From NCBI RefSeq assembly GCF_044793635.1, contig NZ_CP084992.1, positions 3,596,001 through 3,660,000 of the forward strand: 64,000 nucleotides of DNA, in the 5' to 3' direction. A program made the translations under genes and the position numbers. Source of the DNA: Virgibacillus_F necropolis_A (GTDB lineage: Bacteria > Bacillota > Bacilli > Bacillales > Amphibacillaceae). Shown here one piece after another: positions 1 to 8,190 of the stretch; within the stretch, counting starts at the first letter, position 1, and every line of letters begins with the position of its first letter. The notes beneath the pieces are model-generated. The model had not been told where the DNA came from. It saw nothing but the letters and a program-made list of their open reading frames with translations, and did no database searches.

Positions 1-1116
1 CCATTTGCTAAACAAAAAGAAGAACTGAAACAAAAAACGCATGTAGTCGTCGGTACACCTGGTCGTGTAATGGACCATATTGAAAGAGAAACCCTTGATT
101 TAAGCCAAATAAAGTATCTGATTATCGATGAAGCGGATGAAATGCTTAATATGGGTTTCATCAATGAAGTAGAAGCAATCATAAAGGAACTTCCTACAGA
201 CAGAATAACGATGGTATTTTCTGCAACATTGCCTGATGATGTTGAGAAGCTCTGTCATAAGTATATGGTAGATCCTACTCATATCGAGATTGCTGATACA
301 GGCGTAACAACTGGTACAATTGAACATCGTGTAATCGAAGTGAAGGACGATGAAAAAATATCTCTCCTTAAAGACGTAACGGTCGTTGAAAACCCAGACA
401 GCTGCATCATTTTTTGCAGAACTAAAGAACATGTCGATACAGTGTATACTGAATTGAAAAAAGCGGATTACGCTTGTGAAAAACTTCATGGTGGATTAGA
501 GCAGGAAGATCGTTTTGCAGTGATGGATGGTTTCAAGATGGGGAATTTCCGTTATCTTGTGGCAACCGATGTAGCTGCTAGAGGAATTGACATTGATAAT
601 GTGACCATTGTGATTAACTATGACGTTCCAATGGAAAAAGAGAGCTATGTTCACCGTACGGGAAGAACCGGTCGTGCAGGTAACAAAGGAAGAGCGATTA
701 CGTTTGCGACACCACATGAAGGTAAATTTCTGAAAGCAGTTGAAAGGTACATTGGCTTTGAGATACCTGCAATGGAAGCTCCTACTCGTCAGGAGGTTGC
801 TGGTGGAAGAGCAGCTTTTGAAGAAAAAAGTAGTGGTCGTCGTATTGTGAAGAACAATAAAACGGCACGGATAAACAAAGATATCACGAAACTCCATTTC
901 AGTGGGGGGAAAAAGAAGAAGATTCGAGCGGTAGATTTTGTTGGAACGATTGCGAAAATCCCTGGAGTTTCGGCAGATGATATTGGCATTATAACCATCC
1001 AGGATAATTTTTCCTATGTTGATATTCTTAATGGCAAAGGCTCATTAGTCATACAGGCTATGGAAAAGACACCAGTCAAAGGGAAGAAGCTGAAGGTTAG
1101 TAAGGCGATAAAGTAA
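1..1116 (+). CDS. dbpA: DEAD-box ATP-dependent RNA helicase DbpA, 5' end cut by window edge
   Basis: The reading frame is open from base 1, so the first methionine at 70 is internal and the true start lies left of the window. Visible motifs are TPGR (motif Ib), DEAD at bases 127-138, SAT near 220, ARGID and HRTGRTGR. About 371 residues are visible; DbpA proteins have roughly 480, so the Q motif and Walker A are missing. The last ~75 residues, after a lysine-rich linker, match the DbpA/YxiN RNA-binding domain (VGTIAKIPGVSADDIGIITI type), which in the family binds 23S rRNA hairpin 92 during 50S assembly. That tail separates it from CshA/CshB. It appears monocistronic, with a terminator just downstream. 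The family assignment is firm; the ribosome role is taken from the family. Confidence 0.93.
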   Translation, partial: PFAKQKEELKQKTHVVVGTPGRVMDHIERETLDLSQIKYLIIDEADEMLNMGFINEVEAIIKELPTDRITMVFSATLPDDVEKLCHKYMVDPTHIEIADTGVTTGTIEHRVIEVKDDEKISLLKDVTVVENPDSCIIFCRTKEHVDTVYTELKKADYACEKLHGGLEQEDRFAVMDGFKMGNFRYLVATDVAARGIDIDNVTIVINYDVPMEKESYVHRTGRTGRAGNKGRAITFATPHEGKFLKAVERYIGFEIPAMEAPTRQEVAGGRAAFEEKSSGRRIVKNNKTARINKDITKLHFSGGKKKKIRAVDFVGTIAKIPGVSADDIGIITIQDNFSYVDILNGKGSLVIQAMEKTPVKGKKLKVSKAIK

Positions 1117-1130
1117 ATACATTAAAGAAG

Positions 1131-1166
1131 AGGATGGTTATGTTGAGTCATAATTGTCCTTTTTTA
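1131..1166 (+). terminator. Rho-independent terminator of dbpA
   Basis: A 12-bp stem (AGGATGGTTATG / CATAATTGTCCT, with G-U pairs) around a six-base loop is followed by TTTTTT, 15 bases after the dbpA stop. Confidence 0.8.
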
Positions 1167-1487
1167 ATTAGGCTCTTTTTGTTGCTATTTAAACCCTGTA
1201 AAAAATTGTGTCATAACAAAATCTAAAAAGTGATAGTTTTCGGAATCAAAAATGTTATTTTTGTTGTACAGATTTGAATAATTTTCAATAAGAGCAGTCT
1301 TCCGCAATACGGTAGGGCCATATTGTTTAATAACTTATTGTGTACTTGAGGGGGATATGTAAAAATACTCTATTTCAAAAATTGGGGAAGGTATTTTATT
1401 AACAATGTCGAATACTTATTTAGCACGAAGTTGTTTTATTATTAAGGTGTTAATTTTATTCGAAATGAAAAAAGGGAGAGAACTGGC
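1167..1487. other. AT-rich intergenic stretch without a supported gene
   Basis: This 320-base gap holds no reading frame with a ribosome site on either strand. On the minus strand a start-less frame of about 48 codons (YGPTVLRKTALIE...) runs from about 1345 to 1190. It may be gene debris, but I could not assign it. The last bases hold the AAAGGGAGAG ribosome site of the DinB remnant. Confidence 0.5.
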
Positions 1488-1988
1488 ATGATGCATCCTG
1501 CATTAAAAATGTACGACTACCACGTATGGGCAAATGGAGTCGTCATGGACCGTTTAAAAGAGCTGCCAGAGGACATTTATAGTAAGGATATTCAGAGTGG
1601 TTTTTTCTTCTGTATCAAAGGTATTATCCCACATTTACACCGTGGACTGCGGCTGGTTTGATGTGATCTCAGGTAAAAGCATGCAGGAGGCACTAGCGTC
1701 TGCGAATCAGTTAAGCGAACAAGTGGAAGTAGAAAATATTGACAAAATGGAGAAAAGATATTTAGATTTGTCGCAGCGATTTAAAGCACTTCTCAACAAC
1801 CAGGAGTAAATTGACAAGTTGATAATCCGTATGCTGGGCCACTTGAAACTTCTGTTTCGGAAACGGTGATGCATGTTGTCACACAGTGGTCATACCATCG
1901 TGGGAATATAGCCACGATGCTGAGGCAGATGGGGCACAGTTCTGTTATGCAGGACTATGGACTATTTCTGTATTCTAATAAAACTTAG
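1488..1988 (+). pseudogene. DinB family protein, disrupted by frameshifts
   Basis: A good ribosome site (AAAGGGAGAG) precedes ATG 1488, which reads MMHPALKMYDYHVWANGVV, the usual start of Bacillus DinB/YizA-type proteins. An extra G near 1598-1600 shifts the frame; reading continues one frame over as SVFSSVSKVLSHIY...CGWFDVI up to a stop at 1807-1809. A third frame then supplies the C-terminus (NPYAGPLETSVSETVMHVV, then HRGNIATMLRQMG) to TAG at 1988. The joined product would be about 165 residues with DinB helices and metal-site histidines (HIYTVDCGWF, HRGNI). Two indels make a sequencing error less likely than real decay, though this cannot be settled here. Confidence 0.8.
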
Positions 1989-2023
1989 TAAAAATATAAC
2001 GAATAGGGAAGAGGGGATTGAAA

Positions 2024-2533
2024 ATGGATGTAAGATTTCCAATTGGGAAATTACAAGTTCCTAAAAAAGTAACTTTAGAAAATATTCAAGAATGGCTAAA
2101 GGAAATCGAAACTTACACGATTCAACTAAGAGAAACTGTGGACTCATTAAGTGATGAGGAATTAAGCAGAACATATCGTGATGGTAGCTGGACAGTTCGT
2201 CAACTTGTTCATCACATTGCAGATTCTCAGTTGAACATGTATCAACGTTTGAAGCTGGCTTTAACAGATGAGAATCCAACAGTACCAGATTTTGATCAAG
2301 AAAAGTGGGCTATTCAACCGGATACAAAGCTTCCTATAGAAAGTTCTATTAAAATGCTAGAAGGTATAAATGAGCGTATCGTATCTTTAGGATATAGTTT
2401 AACTGAAGAGCAATTAGATCGAGCTTTTACTCACCAGAAAAACGGTAAAATAACAGTTGCAACAAAAGTTGCAAAATTAGCTTGGCACGAAGAGCACCAC
2501 TTAGCCCATATAAAAATCGCATTATCAAAATAA
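2024..2533 (+). CDS. BstA/YfiT-like bacillithiol transferase (DinB superfamily)
   Basis: The protein has 169 residues and matches the YfiT/BstA family, Zn-dependent DinB-fold enzymes that in B. subtilis transfer bacillithiol to electrophiles. The family metal ligands are visible: a His pair in RQLVHHIADS (about residue 63) and the C-terminal WHEEHHLAHI. The N-terminal FPIGK motif is also typical. ATG 2024 is chosen because GGGAAGAGGGGA lies at a suitable distance; a TTG two codons earlier (2018) is in frame but closer to that site. The substrate is inferred from the family. It lies just after the broken DinB gene, but the two are different subfamilies, not fragments of one gene. Confidence 0.85.
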   Translation: MDVRFPIGKLQVPKKVTLENIQEWLKEIETYTIQLRETVDSLSDEELSRTYRDGSWTVRQLVHHIADSQLNMYQRLKLALTDENPTVPDFDQEKWAIQPDTKLPIESSIKMLEGINERIVSLGYSLTEEQLDRAFTHQKNGKITVATKVAKLAWHEEHHLAHIKIALSK

Positions 2534-2616
2534 TATATGCGTATTTTGATAAATTATATTCGAATTGAGAAATGGTTGGGAGACGCGGTAAATTAAAATG
2601 AAAAGGAGTTTTTTTA

Positions 2617-3174
2617 TTGAATCAAGCTTTGCTAGTAATCGATGCACAACAGGAATTGATTGATGGTAGTGATAAAGAGAGAAGCGTTTTTAATAAGGCG
2701 ACCTTGCTGGATAATATTAATTCAGTTGTAAAAAAGGCATTAGTCTCGGAAAGTTTAGTCGTTTTCATAAGAGATAAAGATGTGGCTGAAGGTAAAGGTC
2801 AAGGATTCGAAGTCCATCAAGATATCGATATCCCCCGGGAATCAAAGGTATTTGATAAACAGGCAACGAATTCGTTTTACGGGACGTCATTATTGGGCTT
2901 TTTACAAGATAACAAGGTGGAGCATGTTGTTATTATGGGATGCAAAACAGAGCAATGTGTTGATACAGCGGTCAAAACAGCAACCGTAAGTGGTTTTGAT
3001 GTAACTCTGGTGGGAGACGGCCATTCAACAACAGATTCTGCAATTTTAACCGCTGAACAGATCATCAGCCATTATAATGACATCCTTCATGCGCATTACA
3101 ATGTTGATCATTTTTCAATGGTTAGAAATGCAAATGAAGATCTATTTCAACCCATTCATAATGATTATCGTTAA
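2617..3174 (+). CDS. Isochorismatase-family cysteine hydrolase
   Basis: A 185-residue single-domain protein of the isochorismatase-like hydrolase superfamily. The catalytic triad is visible as Asp9 (LLVIDAQ), Lys81 (FDKQATNSF) and Cys114 (GCKTEQCVD), with the usual cis-peptide region before the cysteine. The start is TTG 2617, after AAAAGGAG. Members hydrolyse nicotinamide, isochorismate, ureidoacrylate or related amides; nothing nearby fixes the substrate. It stands alone between the BstA-like gene and a decayed transporter tail. Confidence 0.85.
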   Translation: MNQALLVIDAQQELIDGSDKERSVFNKATLLDNINSVVKKALVSESLVVFIRDKDVAEGKGQGFEVHQDIDIPRESKVFDKQATNSFYGTSLLGFLQDNKVEHVVIMGCKTEQCVDTAVKTATVSGFDVTLVGDGHSTTDSAILTAEQIISHYNDILHAHYNVDHFSMVRNANEDLFQPIHNDYR

Positions 3175-3185
3175 ATAAATACACT

Positions 3186-3314
3186 GGTTTGATCTACAAC
3201 TATCGAGCGCTATTAGGTTGGTTTATATTGGTAGCAGGTATCATTAGTTTTATAATACCAAAAGAACGGAGTAAGAATTGCATCCTTTCTTGGCTAATAG
3301 GGAGAGATAATTGA
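3186..3314 (+). pseudogene. Possible remnant of an MFS transporter C-terminus
   Basis: In the 400-base gap before the next gene, a start-less frame reads YRALLGWFILVAGIISFIIP followed by KERSK, then a stop. One hydrophobic segment ending in a charged KER motif resembles the last helix of MFS exporters. There is no ATG or ribosome site, so it cannot be expressed by itself. The remaining bases to 3579 hold a long frame (3394-3645) without coding character. Confidence 0.4.
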
Positions 3315-3578
3315 AGAAGAAAGCAAATAAAGAGGCTAGGACATTAAGTTGAAAATTAATTGATTTTAGATTAAATCATAAAAATAGAACCGCATGAAAT
3401 CAAGGTTTTTAAAATTGACTTCTTGCGGTTTATTCATTTTACCGATTGGTAATATACCGGGTGAGGACTTATTCCTTTGTCCAGCTCTGTCCTGTATAAA
3501 GAAATTTAAAAAACTGGTTTCACCATCATTTGAAATCCGTATATATATAGAAGTAAAAGCTAACAGGAGTAGAAATCA

Positions 3579-4835
3579 TTGGATAAACAAAAAAGTAGAT
3601 TTAGATGGATTGTACTTGCTTCTGTACTGTTTACTTATTTATTAATGTCGAGCCAACGGACCGCACCGGGATTGATTACTGACCAAGTGATGTTGGATTT
3701 AAATGTAACTGCATCGACGGTTGGGTTACTGATAGGCGTACAATTCTTTGTATACACTTGTTTGCAAATTCCGATGGGTATTTTAGCTGATCGTTTTGGA
3801 CCCAATTTTTTTCTGATTATAGGTGCGATACTTACTGGTTTAGGCACAATCATATATAGTCTCAGTACACATGAATTTATACTATTTTTTTCAAGAATAC
3901 TAACGGGAATCGGAGATGCGACCATCTGGGTTAATTTGGTGCTAATTTTGAGCCGATGGTTTAACGAGAAGGAATTCACTCGATTAATTGGTGTGGCGGG
4001 TATGACAGGAAGCTTTGGTTTCCTTTTAGCAACAGTTCCTTTCTCCGCATTAATTGCCTTACTTGGTTGGCGGGCAGCATTTTTTTCAGCGGGACTACTA
4101 ATATGTCTATGTGGAATTCTCCTTTATTTTGTGCTCTTAAAAAGGCAAAAACAAATCTTACTTAATGAATCGGTATTCGAAAAAAAAGGGATTCAACATG
4201 AAAAAACATTGGTTTTACTACGTAGAATTTTTTCAAGTCGGCAAGCATGGGCCTTATTATTTTGTCACTTTGGGATTGTCGGTGGATATATAGGATTTAT
4301 CGGTTCGTGGGCAGTTCCCTATGGGATGGATATGTATGGCATGACACGTATAAATGCAAGTCAGCTCATAATGATTAGTCTTATCGGAGCACTAATTGGT
4401 GCACCTCTAATTGGTTGGATTTCGAGTCGGTTGGGAGCAATTAAACTGCCCTATGTTTTTTTTCATATAATAATGTTATTGTGTTGGTCAATCTTTCTTA
4501 TATTTAACGGGCACCCCCCATTTTATTTGCTTACAGTTCTTTTCTTTATCATTGGCTTTGCATTTGGATCAAATTCCTTAACTTTTGCTGTCGTTCGTCA
4601 ATCTTTTCCTGCAAAAGAATCGGGCATTGTCTCTGGGTTTGCAAATACAGGTGGATTTCTAAGTGCCGTCTTGTTGCCAAGTATTTTTGGAAATGTGTTG
4701 GATCATTTTCTGTCTGCTTCAGGTAGTCTAGGTGATGGGTACTACTACGGTTTCATCACTCCAGTTATCTTCTCCATGATTGGCTTAATTGGGGTGATTT
4801 TTATTAAGGAAAAGCGTCTGAAAGGAAACCCTTAA
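3579..4835 (+). CDS. MFS transporter
   Basis: A 418-residue protein with about 12 hydrophobic segments. The cytoplasmic signature after helix 2 is visible (GILADRFGPNF), with GIGDATIWVNLVLILSRWF in helices 4-5 and a second DR/SRLG-type loop in the second half (GWISSRLGAIK). Length and layout fit the major facilitator superfamily, probably an exporter or nitrate/cyanate-type carrier; the substrate cannot be read from sequence. The start is TTG 3579, preceded by ACAGGAG. No partner genes adjoin. Confidence 0.85.
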   Translation: MDKQKSRFRWIVLASVLFTYLLMSSQRTAPGLITDQVMLDLNVTASTVGLLIGVQFFVYTCLQIPMGILADRFGPNFFLIIGAILTGLGTIIYSLSTHEFILFFSRILTGIGDATIWVNLVLILSRWFNEKEFTRLIGVAGMTGSFGFLLATVPFSALIALLGWRAAFFSAGLLICLCGILLYFVLLKRQKQILLNESVFEKKGIQHEKTLVLLRRIFSSRQAWALLFCHFGIVGGYIGFIGSWAVPYGMDMYGMTRINASQLIMISLIGALIGAPLIGWISSRLGAIKLPYVFFHIIMLLCWSIFLIFNGHPPFYLLTVLFFIIGFAFGSNSLTFAVVRQSFPAKESGIVSGFANTGGFLSAVLLPSIFGNVLDHFLSASGSLGDGYYYGFITPVIFSMIGLIGVIFIKEKRLKGNP

Positions 4836-4869
4836 AGATGCAGGTGGTGGATAAGAACTTTATTCATTT

Positions 4870-5007
4870 ATGCCCTTTGTATTTAGTGCCTATTTTGTAA
4901 CTGTGAGTTTGGTTTATTCTCCAACACTAAGATATACGGAATACTTTTTGGCCCTGTTTTGTACCTATGTTGTTCTTAATTTCTGGAATAGTCTGGTCTA
5001 CTTATAA
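4870..5007 (+). other. Short hydrophobic frame, possible membrane-protein remnant
   Basis: A 45-codon frame from ATG 4870 reads MPFVFSAYFVTVSLVYSP then LRYTEYFLALFCTYVVLNFW, that is, two hydrophobic stretches. It lacks a ribosome site and has no recognised family. I record it as possible debris. Confidence 0.25.
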
Positions 5008-5030
5008 TAATTGTATTAGGAAATAGTGAA

Positions 5031-5077
5031 AGGCTAGTTTCTCAGTAATACACTGATAAATTAGCCTCTTTTATCTT
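5031..5077 (+). terminator. Hairpin terminator
   Basis: AGGCTAGTTT pairs with AAATTAGCCT, with an inner CAGT/ACTG stem, followed by CTTTTATCTT. It probably ends transcription from the MFS gene region. Confidence 0.6.
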
Positions 5078-5202
5078 CCAAAGTCCTTGACGGTTGTGCA
5101 ATTGGTAAATCGGTGTCAACGAGTGATAAGTGGCAATCGTCCGTAAAAAACATGATCGAAGTGGTACATTCTTATGGCCGTAATCTTTTATTGAATTTGT
5201 GG

Positions 5203-5238
5203 TAAAAACAACAATCTTTTAGAAAACAGCCTTTATTT
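5203..5238 (+). repeat. Solo terminus of the inverted-repeat element family
   Basis: The stretch AAAAACAACAATCTTTTAG followed by AAAACAGCCTTTATTT matches the right ends of the complete elements at 7251-7792 and 24249-24582 with few changes. No matching left end lies upstream, so it is a solo end or a deletion remnant. Confidence 0.6.
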
Positions 5239-5317
5239 AAATCTAATCGAGTAACTGGTTTTACAATTAGAAATAATTTGGTAATATTATACTTTAACAA
5301 GTTAGGATGGTGATTAT

Positions 5318-6724
5318 TTGAGGAAAACCAGTTTATGTTTATTTGTACTAATTATACTTAGTGTATTGCTGGTGGCTTGTTCGAATGAAGAAGCAAAAGA
5401 AACTAATAAAAAAGATGACTCTGAAAGTGTGCAAAAACAGGAAACAAAAAGTCAATCCTCTGCAATACCAGAGGCTCCACGTGGCATAGAAGAAACACTT
5501 AAACAGGAACAAGGAATCATGGTAAAAGAACTTTTGCATGAAAAACAATCACTGGATAAGGAAGCCTTTGATAACTATTATGAGGAGACATTTAAACCGA
5601 AAATGGAGAAAAAGGTTGCAGCGTATGTGAAAGAACATCCTAAAGTAACAGCTGATGAACTTTATAATTATCTGGTTTATCTGTTGGGGAGTGATGGATA
5701 TGGCGAGGGAGCAGAAGTTGCTAAAGCTTTCACCCCTAAATTTGAAGAACCTGAATTTCCTTCTGGATCTGATACAGTGACAACAAAGGAAGGAGAGTCG
5801 GTTGAGAAAAAGACCAACTCCATTCTGCTGATTGATGCTAGCGGCAGTATGAAAGCCAAAATAGGCGGGGAGACACAAATGGCGTTAGCGAAAGAAGCAA
5901 TTGGGAGTTTTGCTGGTGGGTTATCTGATGAGGGAAAAGTTGCATTGCTTGTTTATGGACATATTGGTACGGGTAGTGATGCGGACAAAGAAAAGTCCTG
6001 CAGCGTAATTGAAACGAAATATGAACTTAATAGCTACAAGGAGAAGAAGTTTTCCAACGCACTGGACAGTTTTTCTGCGAGTGGATGGACACCATTAGCT
6101 GGTGCAATCACTAAAGCGAAAGATATGCTGCAGCCATACCTAGGAAAAGAATATAAAAATACCGTCTATATTGTAAGTGACGGGGTGGAAACTTGTGGTG
6201 GTAATCCAGTTAAGGCGGCCAAAGAACTAGCAGAATCTGACATTCAGGCAAAGGTAAACATTATTGGATTTGATGTGGATGATAAAGGTCAGCGTCAGTT
6301 GAAAGAAGTTGCTGAGGCCGGAAATGGCGCGTATGCTACAGTTCGTTCAAAGGAGGAACTTAACGAACAGATCACTGAAAAGTGGAGCCCTTCCATGATA
6401 GATGTAGCATGGATTCATAAGGAGAAGGTTGGCCCGTGGGAGCAAATGGATGAACAGGAACGTTTAGACGAAACTTTGGATGAATTCAGGGATTCGAGTT
6501 CAGCAGAGTCGAAACGCATTTCAGATGCAACTCAATCGTTGGTGCTCGCAGAATTTTCCGACTCAGATAGACTTGATAAAGTGACGGAATTAAGTGACAA
6601 AATGTACGAAATGCGTCAAAAATACATCGATCAACTACACGAGAAAAAGCAGGCTGAAATCGAAGCAGAAATGGATAGAATAGGTAAAATTGTTGATGAG
6701 TGGAAGGCACAGTGGGAGGATTAA
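5318..6724 (+). CDS. VWA-domain lipoprotein
   Basis: A 468-residue predicted lipoprotein: a hydrophobic signal ends in LLVAC, with Cys21 as lipidation site, followed by a charged, disordered-looking linker (residues ~22-50). A von Willebrand factor A domain starts near residue 167, with a complete MIDAS: DASGS (173-177), the Thr in GWTPLAG and the Asp in VSDGVETCGG. The C-terminal ~100 residues are Glu/Lys-rich and probably helical. The protein should sit on the outer face of the membrane and bind a divalent metal and a partner; the partner is unknown. The start is TTG 5318 with only a weak ribosome site (GGATGG). It is not next to a MoxR ATPase or protease that would hint at its job. Confidence 0.85.
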   Translation: MRKTSLCLFVLIILSVLLVACSNEEAKETNKKDDSESVQKQETKSQSSAIPEAPRGIEETLKQEQGIMVKELLHEKQSLDKEAFDNYYEETFKPKMEKKVAAYVKEHPKVTADELYNYLVYLLGSDGYGEGAEVAKAFTPKFEEPEFPSGSDTVTTKEGESVEKKTNSILLIDASGSMKAKIGGETQMALAKEAIGSFAGGLSDEGKVALLVYGHIGTGSDADKEKSCSVIETKYELNSYKEKKFSNALDSFSASGWTPLAGAITKAKDMLQPYLGKEYKNTVYIVSDGVETCGGNPVKAAKELAESDIQAKVNIIGFDVDDKGQRQLKEVAEAGNGAYATVRSKEELNEQITEKWSPSMIDVAWIHKEKVGPWEQMDEQERLDETLDEFRDSSSAESKRISDATQSLVLAEFSDSDRLDKVTELSDKMYEMRQKYIDQLHEKKQAEIEAEMDRIGKIVDEWKAQWED

Positions 6725-6842
6725 TGTCCGGTGTAAAAATATAATTTGTGAATTTTTTGTGTCTATTTTAGTGATTATCTGTTATACTAAAGATATAGAA
6801 ACCGTTTACATGAATTAATTTTACATTCGGAGATGATTGCAA

Positions 6843-7118
6843 ATGGGTATTATAGTGATCTTTATGCTATTGGCAACACTAACCCCGTTCCTATTCATTC
6901 AATCGAACAAGAAAACGCTTGCGGTTGTACAGACAGTTTTGCTTGTAGGAATGTGGCTATACTATATTGAAGCGCAGTTTCAGACAGCTCCAGCAGCGTT
7001 CTCTGTTACGTGGTTTATGTTTTATTTAAGTCTCATTCTTTCTGAAGTAGCATGGATTATGTTTATTATAAACATGTTTACCAAGACAGAAACTAAAACG
7101 AAAACGAACTATCAATAA
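6843..7118 (+). CDS. Small three-helix membrane protein, unknown function
   Basis: A protein of about 91 residues with hydrophobic segments near residues 2-18, 28-42 and 55-75, and a charged tail rich in Lys/Thr. ATG 6843 follows CGGAG; an in-frame TTG at 6837 is an alternative. No family motif was recognised. A terminator follows immediately, so it is probably a one-gene unit. Confidence 0.7.
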   Translation: MGIIVIFMLLATLTPFLFIQSNKKTLAVVQTVLLVGMWLYYIEAQFQTAPAAFSVTWFMFYLSLILSEVAWIMFIINMFTKTETKTKTNYQ

Positions 7119-7123
7119 TAAAA

Positions 7124-7159
7124 CCCTCTTTTCCTTGCATTGGAAAAGGGGATTTTTTT
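7124..7159 (+). terminator. Rho-independent terminator
   Basis: CCCTCTTTTCC pairs with GGAAAAGGGG around a seven-base loop, followed by ATTTTTTTA. Confidence 0.88.
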
Positions 7160-7250
7160 ACATAGAAGCCCATAAGGTTATGCTCGGGTTTCAATCGGTC
7201 GGTATATTTGCAAATTAACTGATATATTTTAATAATGGCGGTTACTTTTT

Positions 7251-7792
7251 AAGGCTCTTTTCGTACGCATTGTTGCTTTTTCATTTTCATAGTTGATATA
7301 AACTGCGAAGTAAATTTTATCCATGTTAAATCTGTAGTACTTATAATGGAAACAAGTTACTTAGGCAGCCACAGCCGGTATACACTTCGCGCAACTTAGG
7401 GCGGCTGGTGAGCCTCCTTGTGCTAACGTACTGCGTAGTCTCATCGATACCTTTCCTCCCGCAGGAGTCTACGTGTATACGGGCTGCTGGCATAATAGTT
7501 GCCAATAACTGAATTCATTAGTTGAAAGAAATGACAAGGAATTCCTTACGTAAATAGCTTACCAGTCCAGGTGAGTGGAGGGCGGTGACTCCTGCGGGAA
7601 CAGCACGTGTCCGAAGACCCCGCAGAGTGGTCTTCTCGAGGAGGCCTGAGGCCGTGCCCGCGGAAAGCATCCGCCCGGAGCGATCCTGGACGGCAGCATT
7701 AGCACATGTCTTTGGAAATAAACTTAAAGTTACGTCGTAGAGTATATCTATTCACTCAAAAACAACAATCTTTACGAAAACAGCCTTTTTTA
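7251..7792. mobile_element. Non-coding element with ~45-bp inverted ends (MITE-like), copy 1
   Basis: The left end reads AAGGCTCTTTTCGTACGC, then ATTGTTG and, further in, ATAGTTGATATAAACTGC. The right end, on the other strand, reads AAGGCTGTTTTCGTAAAG, then ATTGTTG and ATAGATATA. These are imperfect terminal inverted repeats. Inside are G+C-rich blocks such as CTCCTGCGGGAACAGCACG and GGCCGTGCCCGCGGAAAGC, a kind of intergenic repeat common in Bacillaceae. No transposase or other supported frame occurs. It fills most of the 830-base gene-free gap before the qox operon. Whether it moves or is only a structured repeat is unknown. Confidence 0.7.
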
Positions 7793-7910
7793 ATATCGAA
7801 TGAGATTTTTTAAAAACAGCTGATATCCTGGCAGATTGGCGGATATTCAGTTGCAACGGTGGTTAAACATTCAAGTTCCTGATTACCGTCATCCCGCGAG
7901 AATTGCAATC

Positions 7911-7947
7911 TAAAAAACACGCCCTTTTCCACGATTGGAAAAGGGCG
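7911..7947 (-). terminator. Terminator of the qox operon
   Basis: On the minus strand CGCCCTTTTCC pairs with GGAAAAGGGCG and is followed by TGTTTTTTA. It lies seven bases past the last qox-operon stop. Confidence 0.88.
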
Positions 7948-7953
7948 CTTTTC

Positions 7954-8178
7954 TTAATTAACCTGCGTCTGGACTTGTAGTAACTGTTGTACCGCCTGTG
8001 TGAAGGAAAGCACGGAAACTGCCATAAAAAGTAATTTTGGCGAATAGCCGGAATAAAATGCTCCCCATAGCGAAACAGCTGTGATCATGATACAAAGGAC
8101 AAACCCGATGATAGGTTTCCATTGTAATCCGATTTCTTGTTGATCGTTTTCGTGCTTGTTTAGTTCCAAAACGGACAC
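7954..8178 (-). CDS. Short QoxD-like protein, fifth gene of the quinol oxidase operon
   Basis: A 74-residue protein with two predicted membrane helices (about 22-41 and 48-65). It aligns with the first two helices of QoxD encoded directly upstream: IGFVLCIMITAVSLWGA against IGFILSLTLTVIAAWAA, and the second helix ends in TQAVQQL against IQAAIQL. It lacks QoxD's third helix and His-rich tail. This suggests a shortened duplicate of the subunit IV gene, perhaps an accessory subunit or assembly factor. The start is GTG 8178; a TTG at 8169, better spaced from AGGTAGGTG, is possible. The gap to qoxD is 12 bases and the operon terminator follows. Confidence 0.75.
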   Translation of the reverse strand: MSVLELNKHENDQQEIGLQWKPIIGFVLCIMITAVSLWGAFYSGYSPKLLFMAVSVLSFTQAVQQLLQVQTQVN

Positions 8179-8190
8179 CTACCTATCATT

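Noticed and set aside
3394..3645. 83-codon frame before the MFS gene
   Set aside because: It overlaps the MFS start, has no ribosome site and its composition is not protein-like.
7251..7792. Complete insertion sequence
   Set aside because: No transposase or other supported frame lies between the inverted ends.
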